Below, in pieces: positions 8,123 through 17,276 of a DNA stretch of 58,547 bases (positions within the stretch are counted from its first letter, which is position 1; each line of letters begins with the position of its first letter). Where the stretch lies: positions 1 to 58,547 of the forward strand of contig NZ_VJYI01000039.1 of the NCBI RefSeq assembly GCF_008065375.1, written 5' to 3'. Below the pieces are notes generated by a model. It had not been told where the DNA came from, searched no databases, and worked only from the letters and a program-made list of their open reading frames with translations. Origin of the DNA: Nonomuraea sp. SYSU D8015. GTDB taxonomy: Bacteria; Actinomycetota; Actinomycetes; Streptosporangiales; Streptosporangiaceae. Made by a program: the position numbers and the translations under genes.

Positions 8123-9079
8123 CTACGCCTTGTCGAAGCGGCCCAGCAGCTCGTCGGCGGCGGCGAACCCCCGTACCACGTCCGCGGCCATGCGCTGGCC
8201 GCGCACCAGGCCCACGGCCTGGCCGGCGTAGACGTAGGCGGTGTCGAAGTCGCCCTCGCGGCGGGCGGCCTCCAGCTCGGCGCCGGCCGCCTCGTCCGCG
8301 GCCAGCGCCGTCTCCCGGCCGTGCCAGCGGTCGAAGAAGGCGTTGCGGAGGGCGCGGCCGCCGTACTCGGGCGGCCAGGCGAGCCGCTGGGCGACGTCGA
8401 AGACGCGGCCGTAGGCGGTGCCGGTCTCGTCGGCGTCGATGACGCGCTGCCTGGCCGCCTGTGAGGTGGTCGTCTCGGCACAGGCCAGGAACGCCGTGCC
8501 CACCCAGGCGCCCTCGGCGCCCGCGGCGAGCACGGCGGCCAGACCGCGGGCGGTGGCGATGCCGCCGGCCGCGAGCACCGGGACGGCGACCGCGTCCAGC
8601 ACGCCCTGCAGCAGCGGGAGCGTGGCCACGTCGTCGCGGCCGTGGCCGCCGCCCTCGCCGCCGCGGGCGACGATCACGTCCACGCCGGCCTGTTCGGCCG
8701 CGCGCGCCTCGTCGGTGGTGCCCGCCTGGGTCGCGACCGCGATCCCCGCCTGCCGCAGCGGCTCGACGTAGCGGGCGTAGTCGCCGAAGCTGACCGAGAC
8801 CAGGCTCGGCTTGGCGGCGAGCACCGCGTCCAGGTGGCCGGGGGTGTCCGGCAGGGCCCAGGCCATCAGCCCGATCCCGTACGGGCGTCCGCTCCCTGCG
8901 GCGACGGCGGCCTGCTCGATGATCCACGAGGGCGGGACAGCGGGCGGCACGCCGAACATGCCGAGCGCGCCCGCCGCGGAGACGGCCGCGGCAAGCCGCC
9001 CGTCACTCACCCCCGCCATGGGCGCGCCCACCAGCGGCACGTCGATCCCGAACCGGTCGGTCAGCCAGGTACGCGGCAC
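8123..9079 (-). CDS. Nitronate monooxygenase family protein
   Basis: This is an FMN-dependent TIM-barrel enzyme of the nitronate monooxygenase (2-nitropropane dioxygenase-like) family, 318 residues. The GTG at 9079 was chosen because AAGGAG lies seven bases upstream. The start VPLVGAPMAGVSDGRLAAAV, the glycine-rich GGEGGGHGRDD segment and AGGIATARGLAAVL, which binds the FMN phosphate, are standard. The reaction is the oxidative breakdown of alkyl nitronates to carbonyl compound and nitrite. Some members instead act as enoyl reductases, so the exact substrate is open. The gene follows the ATP-grasp-like gene on the same strand after 35 bases. Confidence 0.85.
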   Translation of the reverse strand: MPRTWLTDRFGIDVPLVGAPMAGVSDGRLAAAVSAAGALGMFGVPPAVPPSWIIEQAAVAAGSGRPYGIGLMAWALPDTPGHLDAVLAAKPSLVSVSFGDYARYVEPLRQAGIAVATQAGTTDEARAAEQAGVDVIVARGGEGGGHGRDDVATLPLLQGVLDAVAVPVLAAGGIATARGLAAVLAAGAEGAWVGTAFLACAETTTSQAARQRVIDADETGTAYGRVFDVAQRLAWPPEYGGRALRNAFFDRWHGRETALAADEAAGAELEAARREGDFDTAYVYAGQAVGLVRGQRMAADVVRGFAAADELLGRFDKA

Positions 9080-9114
9080 GGCCTTGCTCCTTCTCTCCAG
9101 AACCCTGATCAGAG

Positions 9115-10572
9115 TCATCGTGGCTCATGAGGCAGGAAGAGGTCGTGTACGGCGGCGAGGACGCGCCGTGTGAAGGGCGACACACTGCCGGGACCGTGGA
9201 ACGGCTGCATACCGCCGCCGGTCACGCCCTCGAAGGTGGCGATGTCGGCGCCCGGATGGCAGACGACCTCCGGCCCCGGCAGATCGGCCAGCAGGATCTC
9301 CCCTTGGTCGGTGTCGACGTCGAGGGGATGCGCCCCGCGGCGCACCCAGCGCAGACGACCGGCGTCGTCGAGCCGGTAGACGCCGGAGCCCTGACCGGCC
9401 GCGACACGGATCGGAGGCCCCTTGGCCAGGCGGATCGTGACGGAGAACGGCCCGCCCCGCTGGGTGACCCGCAGCAGCGTGAGCTGGTTGAACTCCTGGG
9501 CGTCCCCCAGCCACGTCACCGGGTGCCCCAGCATCACCGCCAGATGCGCCAGCACGAACGGGGGCAGGCCGACCGCCTGCTGGTTGACCGCCGAGACCTC
9601 GGTGCTCTCGTGATGCCGCCACGTGATCGCGGAGAGGTAGACGCGTTCGCTCGCGGTCAGGATCGCGTCCAGGCTGAAGAGCCCGGCGATCCCGTACCTG
9701 CGCCACGCCCACACCGCGACGCGCTCGGCGCACTCGATGAGCAGTGCCGCCGCGGGCGCCGGCCATGGCCGTGACCAGTCGGTTCCGGAGCCGCTCAGCG
9801 GCCCGATCGCCGGCTCGGCGAAGCCGGTCGTGGCGTGCGACGGGCGGTCGACGTACACGCGCACGCCGCCCCCGGCGTCCGGGACGCTGAGGCCGGTGAC
9901 GGCGGACGGCCAGCCGTCCACGTACGCGGCCACCCGGTACGGCCCCAGCAGCCGCGCCGCGCGCCCCATGTCGCCCTCACCGGACACGATCACCGTGCCG
10001 CCCTCGCCCGACTGCACCACGACCTGCTCGGTGCCGACCGCCCGGCGCAGTTCGGTGAGCTCCGGCAGCCGTTCGACGTGCACGCAGCGGATCCGCGCCA
10101 CGGCGGGCACGCCGGCCGCACGCAGCAGGTCGTCGAAGAGGTGCCGGGCCTCGATGGTGGCCCGCACGCCGCCGTCGATCGCCGCGACCGTCGCGCCGGG
10201 CCCGGCCAGCTCGTGCAGCCGGGCGTCGGCGACGCGGGTGAAGACGACCGGCGGCCGGTCCAGCTTGACCAGGTGCCGGGCGGCGTCGTGCCGCACCCGG
10301 CGCAGCCAGCCGTGCCGCTCGGCCACCGAGCGCACGCGGGTACGGTCCTCGGCGGCGACGACCATGCCCGCCAGCGCGGGGTCCCACGCCGAGTGACAGC
10401 CGATGGCCAGGGCGGGGCGCAGCGCCTCGATGGGGGCCGGGCCCGTGTAGCCGGTGCGCAGCGCGGTGCTGAACCGGTCGACGGAGATCAGCGGGCGACC
10501 CGCCAGCGCGGCCAGCAGCTCGGCGTCCGCCACGGCGGCATGGCGGGCGTCCAGGTAGGGGTGGCCGCTCAT
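9115..10572 (-). CDS. ATP-grasp-like protein with altered metal-binding motif
   Basis: This is a 485-residue protein I recognise only by fold-like pattern. The middle has a nucleotide-loop-like stretch (QVVVQSGEGGTVIVSGEGD, near 205-225) and PYRVAAYVDGWPSAV. Near 300-345, LFSLDAILTASERVYLSAITWRHHEST aligns in my reading with the ATP-grasp core, where family members read E-I-N-P-R. Here that motif is A-I-T-W-R, so the metal-binding Glu and Asn are gone. The C-terminal part is a beta-rich region of unknown kind. There is no signal peptide. It is divergent from an HTH-TPR regulator that probably controls it. It may be a ligase relative that has lost activity or uses other residues. Confidence 0.5.
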   Translation of the reverse strand: MSGHPYLDARHAAVADAELLAALAGRPLISVDRFSTALRTGYTGPAPIEALRPALAIGCHSAWDPALAGMVVAAEDRTRVRSVAERHGWLRRVRHDAARHLVKLDRPPVVFTRVADARLHELAGPGATVAAIDGGVRATIEARHLFDDLLRAAGVPAVARIRCVHVERLPELTELRRAVGTEQVVVQSGEGGTVIVSGEGDMGRAARLLGPYRVAAYVDGWPSAVTGLSVPDAGGGVRVYVDRPSHATTGFAEPAIGPLSGSGTDWSRPWPAPAAALLIECAERVAVWAWRRYGIAGLFSLDAILTASERVYLSAITWRHHESTEVSAVNQQAVGLPPFVLAHLAVMLGHPVTWLGDAQEFNQLTLLRVTQRGGPFSVTIRLAKGPPIRVAAGQGSGVYRLDDAGRLRWVRRGAHPLDVDTDQGEILLADLPGPEVVCHPGADIATFEGVTGGGMQPFHGPGSVSPFTRRVLAAVHDLFLPHEPR

Positions 10573-10651
10573 GATGCTTCACGCGTGGCCGGGATGTGCA
10601 TGATTCGTCCTCCTTCGAGCCCGTCCACGGGTCACGGTCCGCACTATTGAC

Positions 10652-10685
10652 GGTGCTCTGCGTTGGGCGCATCGTCGAGAGCACC
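10652..10685. promoter_or_regulatory. 8-bp inverted repeat in divergent promoter region
   Basis: GGTGCTCT (10652-10659) and its exact complement AGAGCACC (10678-10685) are separated by 18 bases in the gap between the ATP-grasp-like gene and the HTH-TPR regulator. A TTGACG hexamer at 10647-10652 touches the left arm, so a protein bound here would control rightward transcription. The regulator next door is the natural candidate; that is inference. Confidence 0.45.
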
Positions 10686-10711
10686 GCGATGTGAAGCGAT
10701 GTGAAGATGCG

Positions 10712-12049
10712 ATGCCGCCACGCCGCACCCACCCCGTCGCGAACCGCGCGCTGGCCACGCTGATAGAGCAGGCGGGCTGGACGCAGGCCGCCACCGCGCA
10801 GCACGTCAACGCGGTCGCCGCAGAGAACGGGCAGCGCATGCACTACGACCGCTCGGCCGTCGGGCACTGGCTGACCGGCACCGTGCCGCGGCCGGAGGGG
10901 ATCCTGGCCGCGGTCGAGGCGTTCCGCCGCCGGCTCGACCGGCCGGACCTCGTCCCGGCGCACCTCGGATGGCCGGATCCGGGCGGCGCGCCGCCCGCCG
11001 ACGACCCCTGGCGCGGCGACCCGGTGGCCCGGCTGGCCACGCTGGGGGAGGACGACATGCTCGACCGCCGCACTGTGCTGACCGCGGGCACCTTCACGCT
11101 GGCCGCCCTGTCCGGCCTGGCGGCGCGGGGAGACACGCCCCGCGCCCCCGTGGCGGGCGCCCGGGCGGGCGCCGCGGACGTCGCCCGCGTACGCGCCGCC
11201 ACCTCCAGCTTCGCGGACCTGGACGATCAGTACGGCGGCGGCCACGCGCGCGCCGCGGTCGCCGCCTACCTGGCCCGCGAGGTCACGCCGCTCCTGCACG
11301 GCACGACCGGCCGCCGCCGTCCGGACCTGTTCAGCGCCGCGGCCGAGCTGAGCTACCTGGCCGCCTACATGGCCATGGACGCCGGGGCCAACGCGCTGGC
11401 CCAGCGGTACTACATCAGCACCGTGCGGCTGGCCGACGAGGCAGGTGACCTGGTGTTACGCGCGACGGCCCTGCGCAGCATGGCGGTCCAGGCCGCCGAG
11501 CTGGGCCACGACGGCGAGGCCCTGGCGCTGGCCGAGGCCGCGGCGTCCGCGCTGGGCGGGCACGGGCCGCCGCGTACGCAGGCGTGGATCACGGGCATGC
11601 GGGCCGAGGCCCACGCGGGAGCCGGCACCCGCTGGGAGGCCTTGAGCCTGCTGCACCGCACCGAGACCCAGCTGGAACGCGCGGACTCCCCGCCCGAGTC
11701 GGAGTGGACCGGCAACTACCGGCGCGAATCACTGGAGCACCAGATCGGGCTGACCCTCACCCGGCTGGGCGACCACGCCACCGCCGCCCGGCACTTCGCC
11801 GCCTCCATGAACGGCCGCCGGCCCGTCGAGCGCCGCACCCGGACGCTGATCGGGCTGCGGGCGGCGCACGCCTACCTGCGCGCCGGCGACATCGAGCAGG
11901 CCGCCGCCACCGTGCTGGGCCTCGGCGAGGACGTGCGGCTGATCTCGTCGGGACGGGTACGCGACGAGGTGCGCCGCCTGCGTGCCGCCTGGCAGCCCCA
12001 CCGCGGCAACGCGCTCGTCGCCCGAGTGGATCGCGTCCTCGCCCGCTGA
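10712..12049 (+). CDS. HTH-TPR transcriptional regulator (XRE-like)
   Basis: This is a 445-residue regulator. The N-terminal helix-turn-helix spans roughly residues 8-70 (LATLIEQAGWTQAATAQHVN and YDRSAVGHWLTGTVPRPEGI). The rest is a helical repeat region rich in Ala and Leu that looks like tetratricopeptide repeats, for example LRATALRSMAVQAAELGHDG. Such proteins in actinomycetes usually sense a small molecule or peptide through the repeats. The start was set at the ATG at 10712; an in-frame GTG at 10691 is possible. It is divergent from the ATP-grasp-like gene and converges on the beta-galactosidase gene. Confidence 0.75.
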   Translation: MPPRRTHPVANRALATLIEQAGWTQAATAQHVNAVAAENGQRMHYDRSAVGHWLTGTVPRPEGILAAVEAFRRRLDRPDLVPAHLGWPDPGGAPPADDPWRGDPVARLATLGEDDMLDRRTVLTAGTFTLAALSGLAARGDTPRAPVAGARAGAADVARVRAATSSFADLDDQYGGGHARAAVAAYLAREVTPLLHGTTGRRRPDLFSAAAELSYLAAYMAMDAGANALAQRYYISTVRLADEAGDLVLRATALRSMAVQAAELGHDGEALALAEAAASALGGHGPPRTQAWITGMRAEAHAGAGTRWEALSLLHRTETQLERADSPPESEWTGNYRRESLEHQIGLTLTRLGDHATAARHFAASMNGRRPVERRTRTLIGLRAAHAYLRAGDIEQAAATVLGLGEDVRLISSGRVRDEVRRLRAAWQPHRGNALVARVDRVLAR

Positions 12050-12077
12050 GGCGTCAGATCATCGAGGCGACGTCCCG

Positions 12078-14153
12078 CTACGTCTCCAGCAGCACCCGCA
12101 CGTCCCACGGGCCGAGCCGCAGCTCCGCGCCCGCCTCGTGGTCGGCGCCGTCGAGCACGTCGCGCACGGCCACGGGGACCCGCACGGTCGCCGGGTCCCA
12201 CGTCCAGTTGTGCAGGAAGCGCAGCCGCCGCCCGTCCGTCGCCGTGGCGCCGCTCGAGGTGACGCCGGCCGGCGTCGAGGCCCACGGGCCCGCGTCCGGC
12301 ACGAGCCAGCGGAACAGGGCCTCGCCCAGAGCCGGGTTCGGGAGCGTGCCCACGTAGGTGATCCGGCCCTGCCCGTGCGCCCGGGTGGTGATGGCCGCCC
12401 ACTGGCCGAAGTGCGGGTGGTCGTAGCCGGCCAGGACTTGCGCGTCCTCCGCCAGCAGGCCGTCCGCCCACCGGGTGCCCGCCGCGTCCGGCGGCAGCGC
12501 GAGCGGCGAGTCGGCCGGCGCCCGCACGGGCAGGTCGGCGGACAGGTTGCTGAACTCGTCGTACCAGGCGCCGGCGGCGCCGGCGAGCCCGGCCGGCTGC
12601 ACCTCGCGGCGGGCCCTGGCCTCGTGATCGGCGTAGCAGCTGCGCGGCCCCAGCACCAGGTGACCGCCGGCCGCCGCGTACGCCTGCAGCCACTCCAGCG
12701 TGGCGTCGTCGGCCACGTACAGACCGGCGGCCACCAGCACCGGGTGCCGCGCCGCCAGCGCGGCCGGCTCCTCGGCCACGGCCTGGCCGGCGTGCACCAC
12801 CCGCACCTGGCGGCCCGCGTCGAACGCGGCCCGGTAGAACGGGTCGAACAGGCCCTGGTAGGACCGCTCGTCCGGGCCGCCGTCGGGCTTGGCCAGCGCC
12901 GGCTGCGCGCCCAGCGCCCACTTGCTCGGCACGGAGTACAGCATCGCCACGTCGGCGTCGGGCGTGAGGCCGGCGACCAGCTCACCGGCCCTCTCCAGCT
13001 CGGCGCCGATGCGGGCGATCTCCCGGTACGTCCGCCCCGGCCGCCCGCTGTGCGGCAGCACGCCGCCCCAGTACGTCTCAGTGCCGAACACCAGCGTCCG
13101 CCACTGCCAGTACTCGATCATCGACGCGCCCCGCGACACCAGCGCCCACGCGGCCTGCCGCCACTGCCCGTCGTAGGCGGGATGGTTGACCCACGGCCCG
13201 CCGATGGCTTGGGCGTTGGTCTCGGTGACCAGGAACGGCTCCTGCCGGGAGGAGAACATCCGGTCGGCGCTGAGGTAGAACGCCCAGGTGTCGTGCGTCG
13301 TCCAGTTCTGGGGCGAGTCCGGCGGGGCGGGCAGGGCGAGCCCGTCCTGCATGGCGTAGTAGGGGTTGCCCGCGGTGACGTCGAGCCGCCGCGTCAGCTC
13401 GTCGTCGGCGATCCCGGGCCGCTCGTAGGCGATGCAGGTGGTGACGAACTGCTCGGGCCTGGCGTACTCGCGGACGATGCCGGCCTGCCAGGCGATGAAC
13501 TCGGTGACCTGGTCGGCCTGGAAGCGCCGCCACGCCTGGGTGTACTGCGGCTGGGCGTTGCCGTCGGGCGTCCACAGGTCGGCCCACGTGGACAGCCGGT
13601 GCGACCAGTAGACCAGGCCCCATTCGCGGTTGAGCGTCTCGACGTCGCCGTATTTGCCGCGCAGCCAGTCGACGAACCGCTGGAAGACGCCGTGGTTGTG
13701 CAGCAGGTGGGGGCCGGGCTCGTTGTCGACCTGGTAACCGATGACGGCCGGGTGGCCGGCGTAGCGCTCGACGACCTTGCGGATGATCCGCTCGGCGTGG
13801 AACAGGTAGGCCGGGTGGGTGAAGTCCATCTCCTGGCGGGCGCCCCAGGGGATGCGCCGGCCGGCGCCGCGCTCGCCGGCGATCTCCGGGTACTGCCGGG
13901 CCAGCCACGGCGGCACCGCGTACGTCGGGGTGCCCAGGATGACGGAGATGCCGCGCTCGTGCGCGCCGTCCAGGGCCGGCTGGAGCCAGTCGAGGTTGAA
14001 CCGGCCGTTGTCCGGCTCCCAGGTGGACCACTCCGACTCGCCGACCCTGATCACCGAGAAGCGCGCCTCGGCCATGAGGTCCAGGTCGGTCTTCAGCAGG
14101 TCGGTGGGATGGTATTCGGGGTAGTAGGCGGCGCCGAAGAGCACTCGCGACAC
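12078..14153 (-). CDS. Beta-galactosidase, glycoside hydrolase family 42
   Basis: This is a cytoplasmic GH42 enzyme, 691 residues, hydrolysing beta-galactosides or related oligosaccharides. The GTG at 14153 was chosen for its GGAAG ribosome site; an upstream ATG at 14183 would overlap the permease stop. The TIM barrel begins with FGAAYYPEYHP. The acid/base Glu145 is in QVDNEPG and the nucleophile Glu311 is in VTETNAQ, as in the family. A trimerisation domain (about 380-590) and a C-terminal beta domain follow. It is the last gene of the lacI-binding protein-permease-permease operon, so it acts on the sugar that operon imports. Confidence 0.92.
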   Translation of the reverse strand: MSRVLFGAAYYPEYHPTDLLKTDLDLMAEARFSVIRVGESEWSTWEPDNGRFNLDWLQPALDGAHERGISVILGTPTYAVPPWLARQYPEIAGERGAGRRIPWGARQEMDFTHPAYLFHAERIIRKVVERYAGHPAVIGYQVDNEPGPHLLHNHGVFQRFVDWLRGKYGDVETLNREWGLVYWSHRLSTWADLWTPDGNAQPQYTQAWRRFQADQVTEFIAWQAGIVREYARPEQFVTTCIAYERPGIADDELTRRLDVTAGNPYYAMQDGLALPAPPDSPQNWTTHDTWAFYLSADRMFSSRQEPFLVTETNAQAIGGPWVNHPAYDGQWRQAAWALVSRGASMIEYWQWRTLVFGTETYWGGVLPHSGRPGRTYREIARIGAELERAGELVAGLTPDADVAMLYSVPSKWALGAQPALAKPDGGPDERSYQGLFDPFYRAAFDAGRQVRVVHAGQAVAEEPAALAARHPVLVAAGLYVADDATLEWLQAYAAAGGHLVLGPRSCYADHEARARREVQPAGLAGAAGAWYDEFSNLSADLPVRAPADSPLALPPDAAGTRWADGLLAEDAQVLAGYDHPHFGQWAAITTRAHGQGRITYVGTLPNPALGEALFRWLVPDAGPWASTPAGVTSSGATATDGRRLRFLHNWTWDPATVRVPVAVRDVLDGADHEAGAELRLGPWDVRVLLET

Positions 14154-14179
14154 AAAGCTTCCTTTCGTTTCTGACGGAG

Positions 14180-15043
14180 TCATTGTTTGACGGAGCCCGC
14201 GGCGAGCCCGTTCTGCCAGTAGCGCTGCAGCATGAGGAAGGCCGCGACGAGCGGGATGATCGACAGCAGTGAGCCGGTGACGACCAGGGGGAGCACGTCA
14301 CCGGCCGCCCCTCCGCCCGCCGACGCCGAGGCGGCCCAGTTGGCCAGGCCGACGGTGACCGGGTACAGCGACGGATTGTTGAGCATGATCAGAGGCAGGA
14401 AGTAGTTGTTCCAGGTGGCCACCAGCGTGAACAGCAGCACCGTGACGAATCCGGGCGCCAGCAGCCGCAGCACCACCTGGCGGAAGATCCGGAACTCGCC
14501 CGCGCCGTCGATGCGGGCCGCCTCCAGGAGGCTGTCGGGCACCGCCTCCTGGGCGTAGACCCGCATGAGGTAGAGGCCGAACGGGTTGACCAGCGACGGC
14601 AGGATGATCGCCCACGGCGTGTTGACCAGCCCCACCTGGGCGAAGATCAGGTAGGTGGGGATGGCCAGCGCCGTGCTCGGCACCATGATCGCGCCCAGCA
14701 CCATGCCGAACAGCGCCTTGTTGCCGCGGAAGGGGAACTTGGCGAACCCGTAGCCGCCCAGGGCGGCCAGCAGCGCCGCGCCGCCCGCGCTGACGAGCGC
14801 GTAGATCGCGGTGTTGAGCAGCCACCGGCCGTACACCGCGTCCTGCTCGGTGAACAGCCGCCGCAGGTTCTCCGGCAGCGAGAAGTCGTCGGCGAACCAC
14901 AGCCCGAAGCTGCCGAACAGGTCACCCGTGGTCTTCGTCGAGGCCACGACCAGCCAGAACAGCGGCAGCAGGAAATAGACGAGGAAGGCGAGCATCGCCA
15001 GCGTCAGCACGGGGGAGCGGCGCCTGATCCGGCCCGAGGTCAT
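14180..15043 (-). CDS. Carbohydrate ABC transporter permease (MalG-like)
   Basis: This is a 287-residue membrane permease of the COG0395 type with about six hydrophobic segments and the EAA loop around LLEAARIDGAGEFRIFRQVV. It pairs with the permease encoded just upstream (4-base overlap at 15040-15043). Together they form the channel for the oligosaccharide bound by the operon's lipoprotein. As is common in actinomycetes, no ATPase is encoded here; sugar importers of this class often share one MsiK-type ATPase encoded elsewhere. Confidence 0.92.
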   Translation of the reverse strand: MTSGRIRRRSPVLTLAMLAFLVYFLLPLFWLVVASTKTTGDLFGSFGLWFADDFSLPENLRRLFTEQDAVYGRWLLNTAIYALVSAGGAALLAALGGYGFAKFPFRGNKALFGMVLGAIMVPSTALAIPTYLIFAQVGLVNTPWAIILPSLVNPFGLYLMRVYAQEAVPDSLLEAARIDGAGEFRIFRQVVLRLLAPGFVTVLLFTLVATWNNYFLPLIMLNNPSLYPVTVGLANWAASASAGGGAAGDVLPLVVTGSLLSIIPLVAAFLMLQRYWQNGLAAGSVKQ

Positions 15044-15912
15044 GGCGTCCTCCTGCGGTTGACGGCGAGCTGCACGGTGTAGGACACGACGACGATGGCC
15101 AGGCCGAGCAGGAACGACACGGCCGCCGCGTAGTTGACGTCCTGGCTGGTGAAGGCCAGCGAGTACGCGTACAGGTTGGGCGTGTAGGCGCTGTCGATGA
15201 CGTTCGGGGCCAGGCGCTGCATGAGCTGCGGCTCGTTGAACAGCTGGAAGCTGCCGATGATCGAGAAGATCAAGGCCAGCAGCAGGGCCGGCCGGAGCGC
15301 GGGGATCTTCACGCTCCAGGCCGTCCGCCAGGTCCCGGCGCCGTCGACGGCCGCGGCCTCGTACAGTTCGGACGGGACCGCGCGGAGCGCTGCGTACAGG
15401 ATGATCATGTTGTAGCCGGTGAACTCCCAGGTGACGATGTTCGCCAGCGAGCCGAGCATGAGGTCATCACCCAGCAGGTTGGGCGCGGGCAGGCCGAGCG
15501 CCCCGGCGAGCTGGGCGATGGGGCCGAACTCGGGGCCGTACAGGTAGCCCCACATCAGCGCGGCGATCACGCTGGGCACCGCGTACGGGACGAAGACGCC
15601 CAGCCGGATGAACCTGGACAGCCACAGCACGCCGCTGTCCAGCGCGAGCGCGAAGAACAGCCCGAGCAGCAGCATGATCGGCACCTGGATGAGGAAGAAC
15701 TCGGCCACCCGCAGCACGCCGCCGAGCAGCCGCTCGTCGGTCAGCGCCCGCACGTAGTTGTCCAGGCCCACGAAGGTGGTGCCGCCGATCAGCTGCTCCC
15801 TGAACAGGCTCAGGTAACCGGCGTACGCGAGCGGCACCACCAGCATGGCGACGAAGACGATCAGGAACGGCGCCACGAAGAGGTAGCCGACCCTGGCCCT
15901 GCGTGCGTTCAT
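15040..15912 (-). CDS. Carbohydrate ABC transporter permease (MalF-like)
   Basis: This is a 290-residue permease of the COG1175 type. The ATG at 15912 gives a short basic N-terminus before the first membrane segment (VGYLFVAPFLIVFVAMLVV). The EAA loop is in YEAAAVDGAGTWRTAWSVKI. Its start codon overlaps the stop of the binding-protein gene and its stop overlaps the next permease, so translation of the three is coupled. It forms the importer core with the MalG-like partner. Confidence 0.92.
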   Translation of the reverse strand: MNARRARVGYLFVAPFLIVFVAMLVVPLAYAGYLSLFREQLIGGTTFVGLDNYVRALTDERLLGGVLRVAEFFLIQVPIMLLLGLFFALALDSGVLWLSRFIRLGVFVPYAVPSVIAALMWGYLYGPEFGPIAQLAGALGLPAPNLLGDDLMLGSLANIVTWEFTGYNMIILYAALRAVPSELYEAAAVDGAGTWRTAWSVKIPALRPALLLALIFSIIGSFQLFNEPQLMQRLAPNVIDSAYTPNLYAYSLAFTSQDVNYAAAVSFLLGLAIVVVSYTVQLAVNRRRTP

Positions 15913-17276
15913 TACTGCGCGACCTTGAAGCCCTGGCTCTCGGCGTAGGAGGTGATGCGCTGTTGCCACTGGTCGAGCGCGGCCACCGGGTCGGTCTTGT
16001 CGGCCAAGGCCTTGCCCACGGTCTCGTCCCAGTCGTTGACCGTCTGGTCGAGGAACGGCGGCCAGGTGAAGTCCTTGGAGACGGTGTCGCTGATGCCGGC
16101 GAAGAGCTTGTTGACCTCTTGCCCGCCGTAGAACTCCGGCTTCTCCTCGATGAACGCCTTGTCCTCCAGCAGCGCCTTGGTGGGCGGGAAGAGGAACTGC
16201 TCGCTCGCCATCATCCTGGTCGACTCGGGGTCGGTGTTGAGGAACTCGGCGAACTTGGCGGCGGCGATGGGGTTCTTGGTCGACTTGATGACGGCGCTGG
16301 TGGAGCCGCCCCAGTTGCCGGCCTTGTTCTCACCGGCCGCCCACTGCGGCAGGGGCGCGGCCCGCCACTTGCCGCTGGTGTCCTTGGCGCTGCCGGCCAG
16401 GAACACCGGGCCCCACGCGGCGGTCAGCCAGGTGGCGTACTTGCCCTTGTTGAGCGCCTGGAACCACTGATCGGTGAAGTCGGTGTCGGTGGAGACGACG
16501 CCTTCCTTGACCAGGCCGCCCCAGTAGCCGGCGACCTTCTTGGACACCTCGTCGTTAACGCTAACACTGATCTGGTCGGGCGCCGCCATCTGGAACGGCT
16601 TCGCGCCGGCCTGCCACAGCAGCCCCATCCAGGCGCCGTTCTGGTTGCCGGCGAGGTTGGTGATGTAGACGTCGGGGTCGGCGGCGTGCAGCTTGCGGGC
16701 CGCCGCGGCGAACTCGTTCCAGGTCTTCGGCGGCTCGATGCCGTGCTTGTCGAAGATGTCCTTGCGGTAGAGCATGCCCATCGGCCCGGTGTCCTGCGGG
16801 ATCGCCCACACCTCGCCGTTCCTGCCGGTCACCTGGCCCCACGTCCAGTCCACGAACTTGTCCCTCAGCGCCTCGGCGCCGTACGGCCGCAGGTCGAGCA
16901 GGTCGTTGGTGATCGTGAAGGTGGGGATGTACTGGAACTCGATCTGCACGACGTCCGGGGCGCCACTGCCGGCCTTCAGCGCGGTGCGCAGCTTGGTGTA
17001 CTGCGGCTCGCCCTGCCCGGCGTTGACCACCTTGACCTTGATGGCCGGGTACTTCTTCTCGAACAGCGCCACCTCCTTGGCGATGTCCGGCACCCATGTC
17101 CAGAAGGTGAGCTCGGTGGGCGTCTGCATGGCCTTGTCGATGTCGGCCTGGCTGACGGCGCTCGACGGCGTGCCGCCGGACTGCTGTGCCGGGGTGCCGC
17201 CTCCGCCGCCGCAGCCGGCGAGGACGAGGGCGGCGCCCGCTGTGACGGCGAGCCACCGGGTTCGTGACAGGTTCAT
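15912..17276 (-). CDS. Sugar ABC transporter substrate-binding lipoprotein (extracellular family 1)
   Basis: This is a 454-residue family 1 solute-binding lipoprotein. The signal peptide ends in lipobox LAGC, followed by a Gly-rich linker. The family pattern is clear: LTFWTWVPDIAKEVALFEKK at the start of the mature part, then APDVVQIEFQYIP and the hinge region with WNEFAAAARKL. A GGAGAG ribosome site precedes the ATG at 17276, which overlaps the lacI stop codon (ATGA). It should capture the galactoside or oligosaccharide later cleaved by the GH42 enzyme of the same operon. Confidence 0.92.
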   Translation of the reverse strand: MNLSRTRWLAVTAGAALVLAGCGGGGGTPAQQSGGTPSSAVSQADIDKAMQTPTELTFWTWVPDIAKEVALFEKKYPAIKVKVVNAGQGEPQYTKLRTALKAGSGAPDVVQIEFQYIPTFTITNDLLDLRPYGAEALRDKFVDWTWGQVTGRNGEVWAIPQDTGPMGMLYRKDIFDKHGIEPPKTWNEFAAAARKLHAADPDVYITNLAGNQNGAWMGLLWQAGAKPFQMAAPDQISVSVNDEVSKKVAGYWGGLVKEGVVSTDTDFTDQWFQALNKGKYATWLTAAWGPVFLAGSAKDTSGKWRAAPLPQWAAGENKAGNWGGSTSAVIKSTKNPIAAAKFAEFLNTDPESTRMMASEQFLFPPTKALLEDKAFIEEKPEFYGGQEVNKLFAGISDTVSKDFTWPPFLDQTVNDWDETVGKALADKTDPVAALDQWQQRITSYAESQGFKVAQ

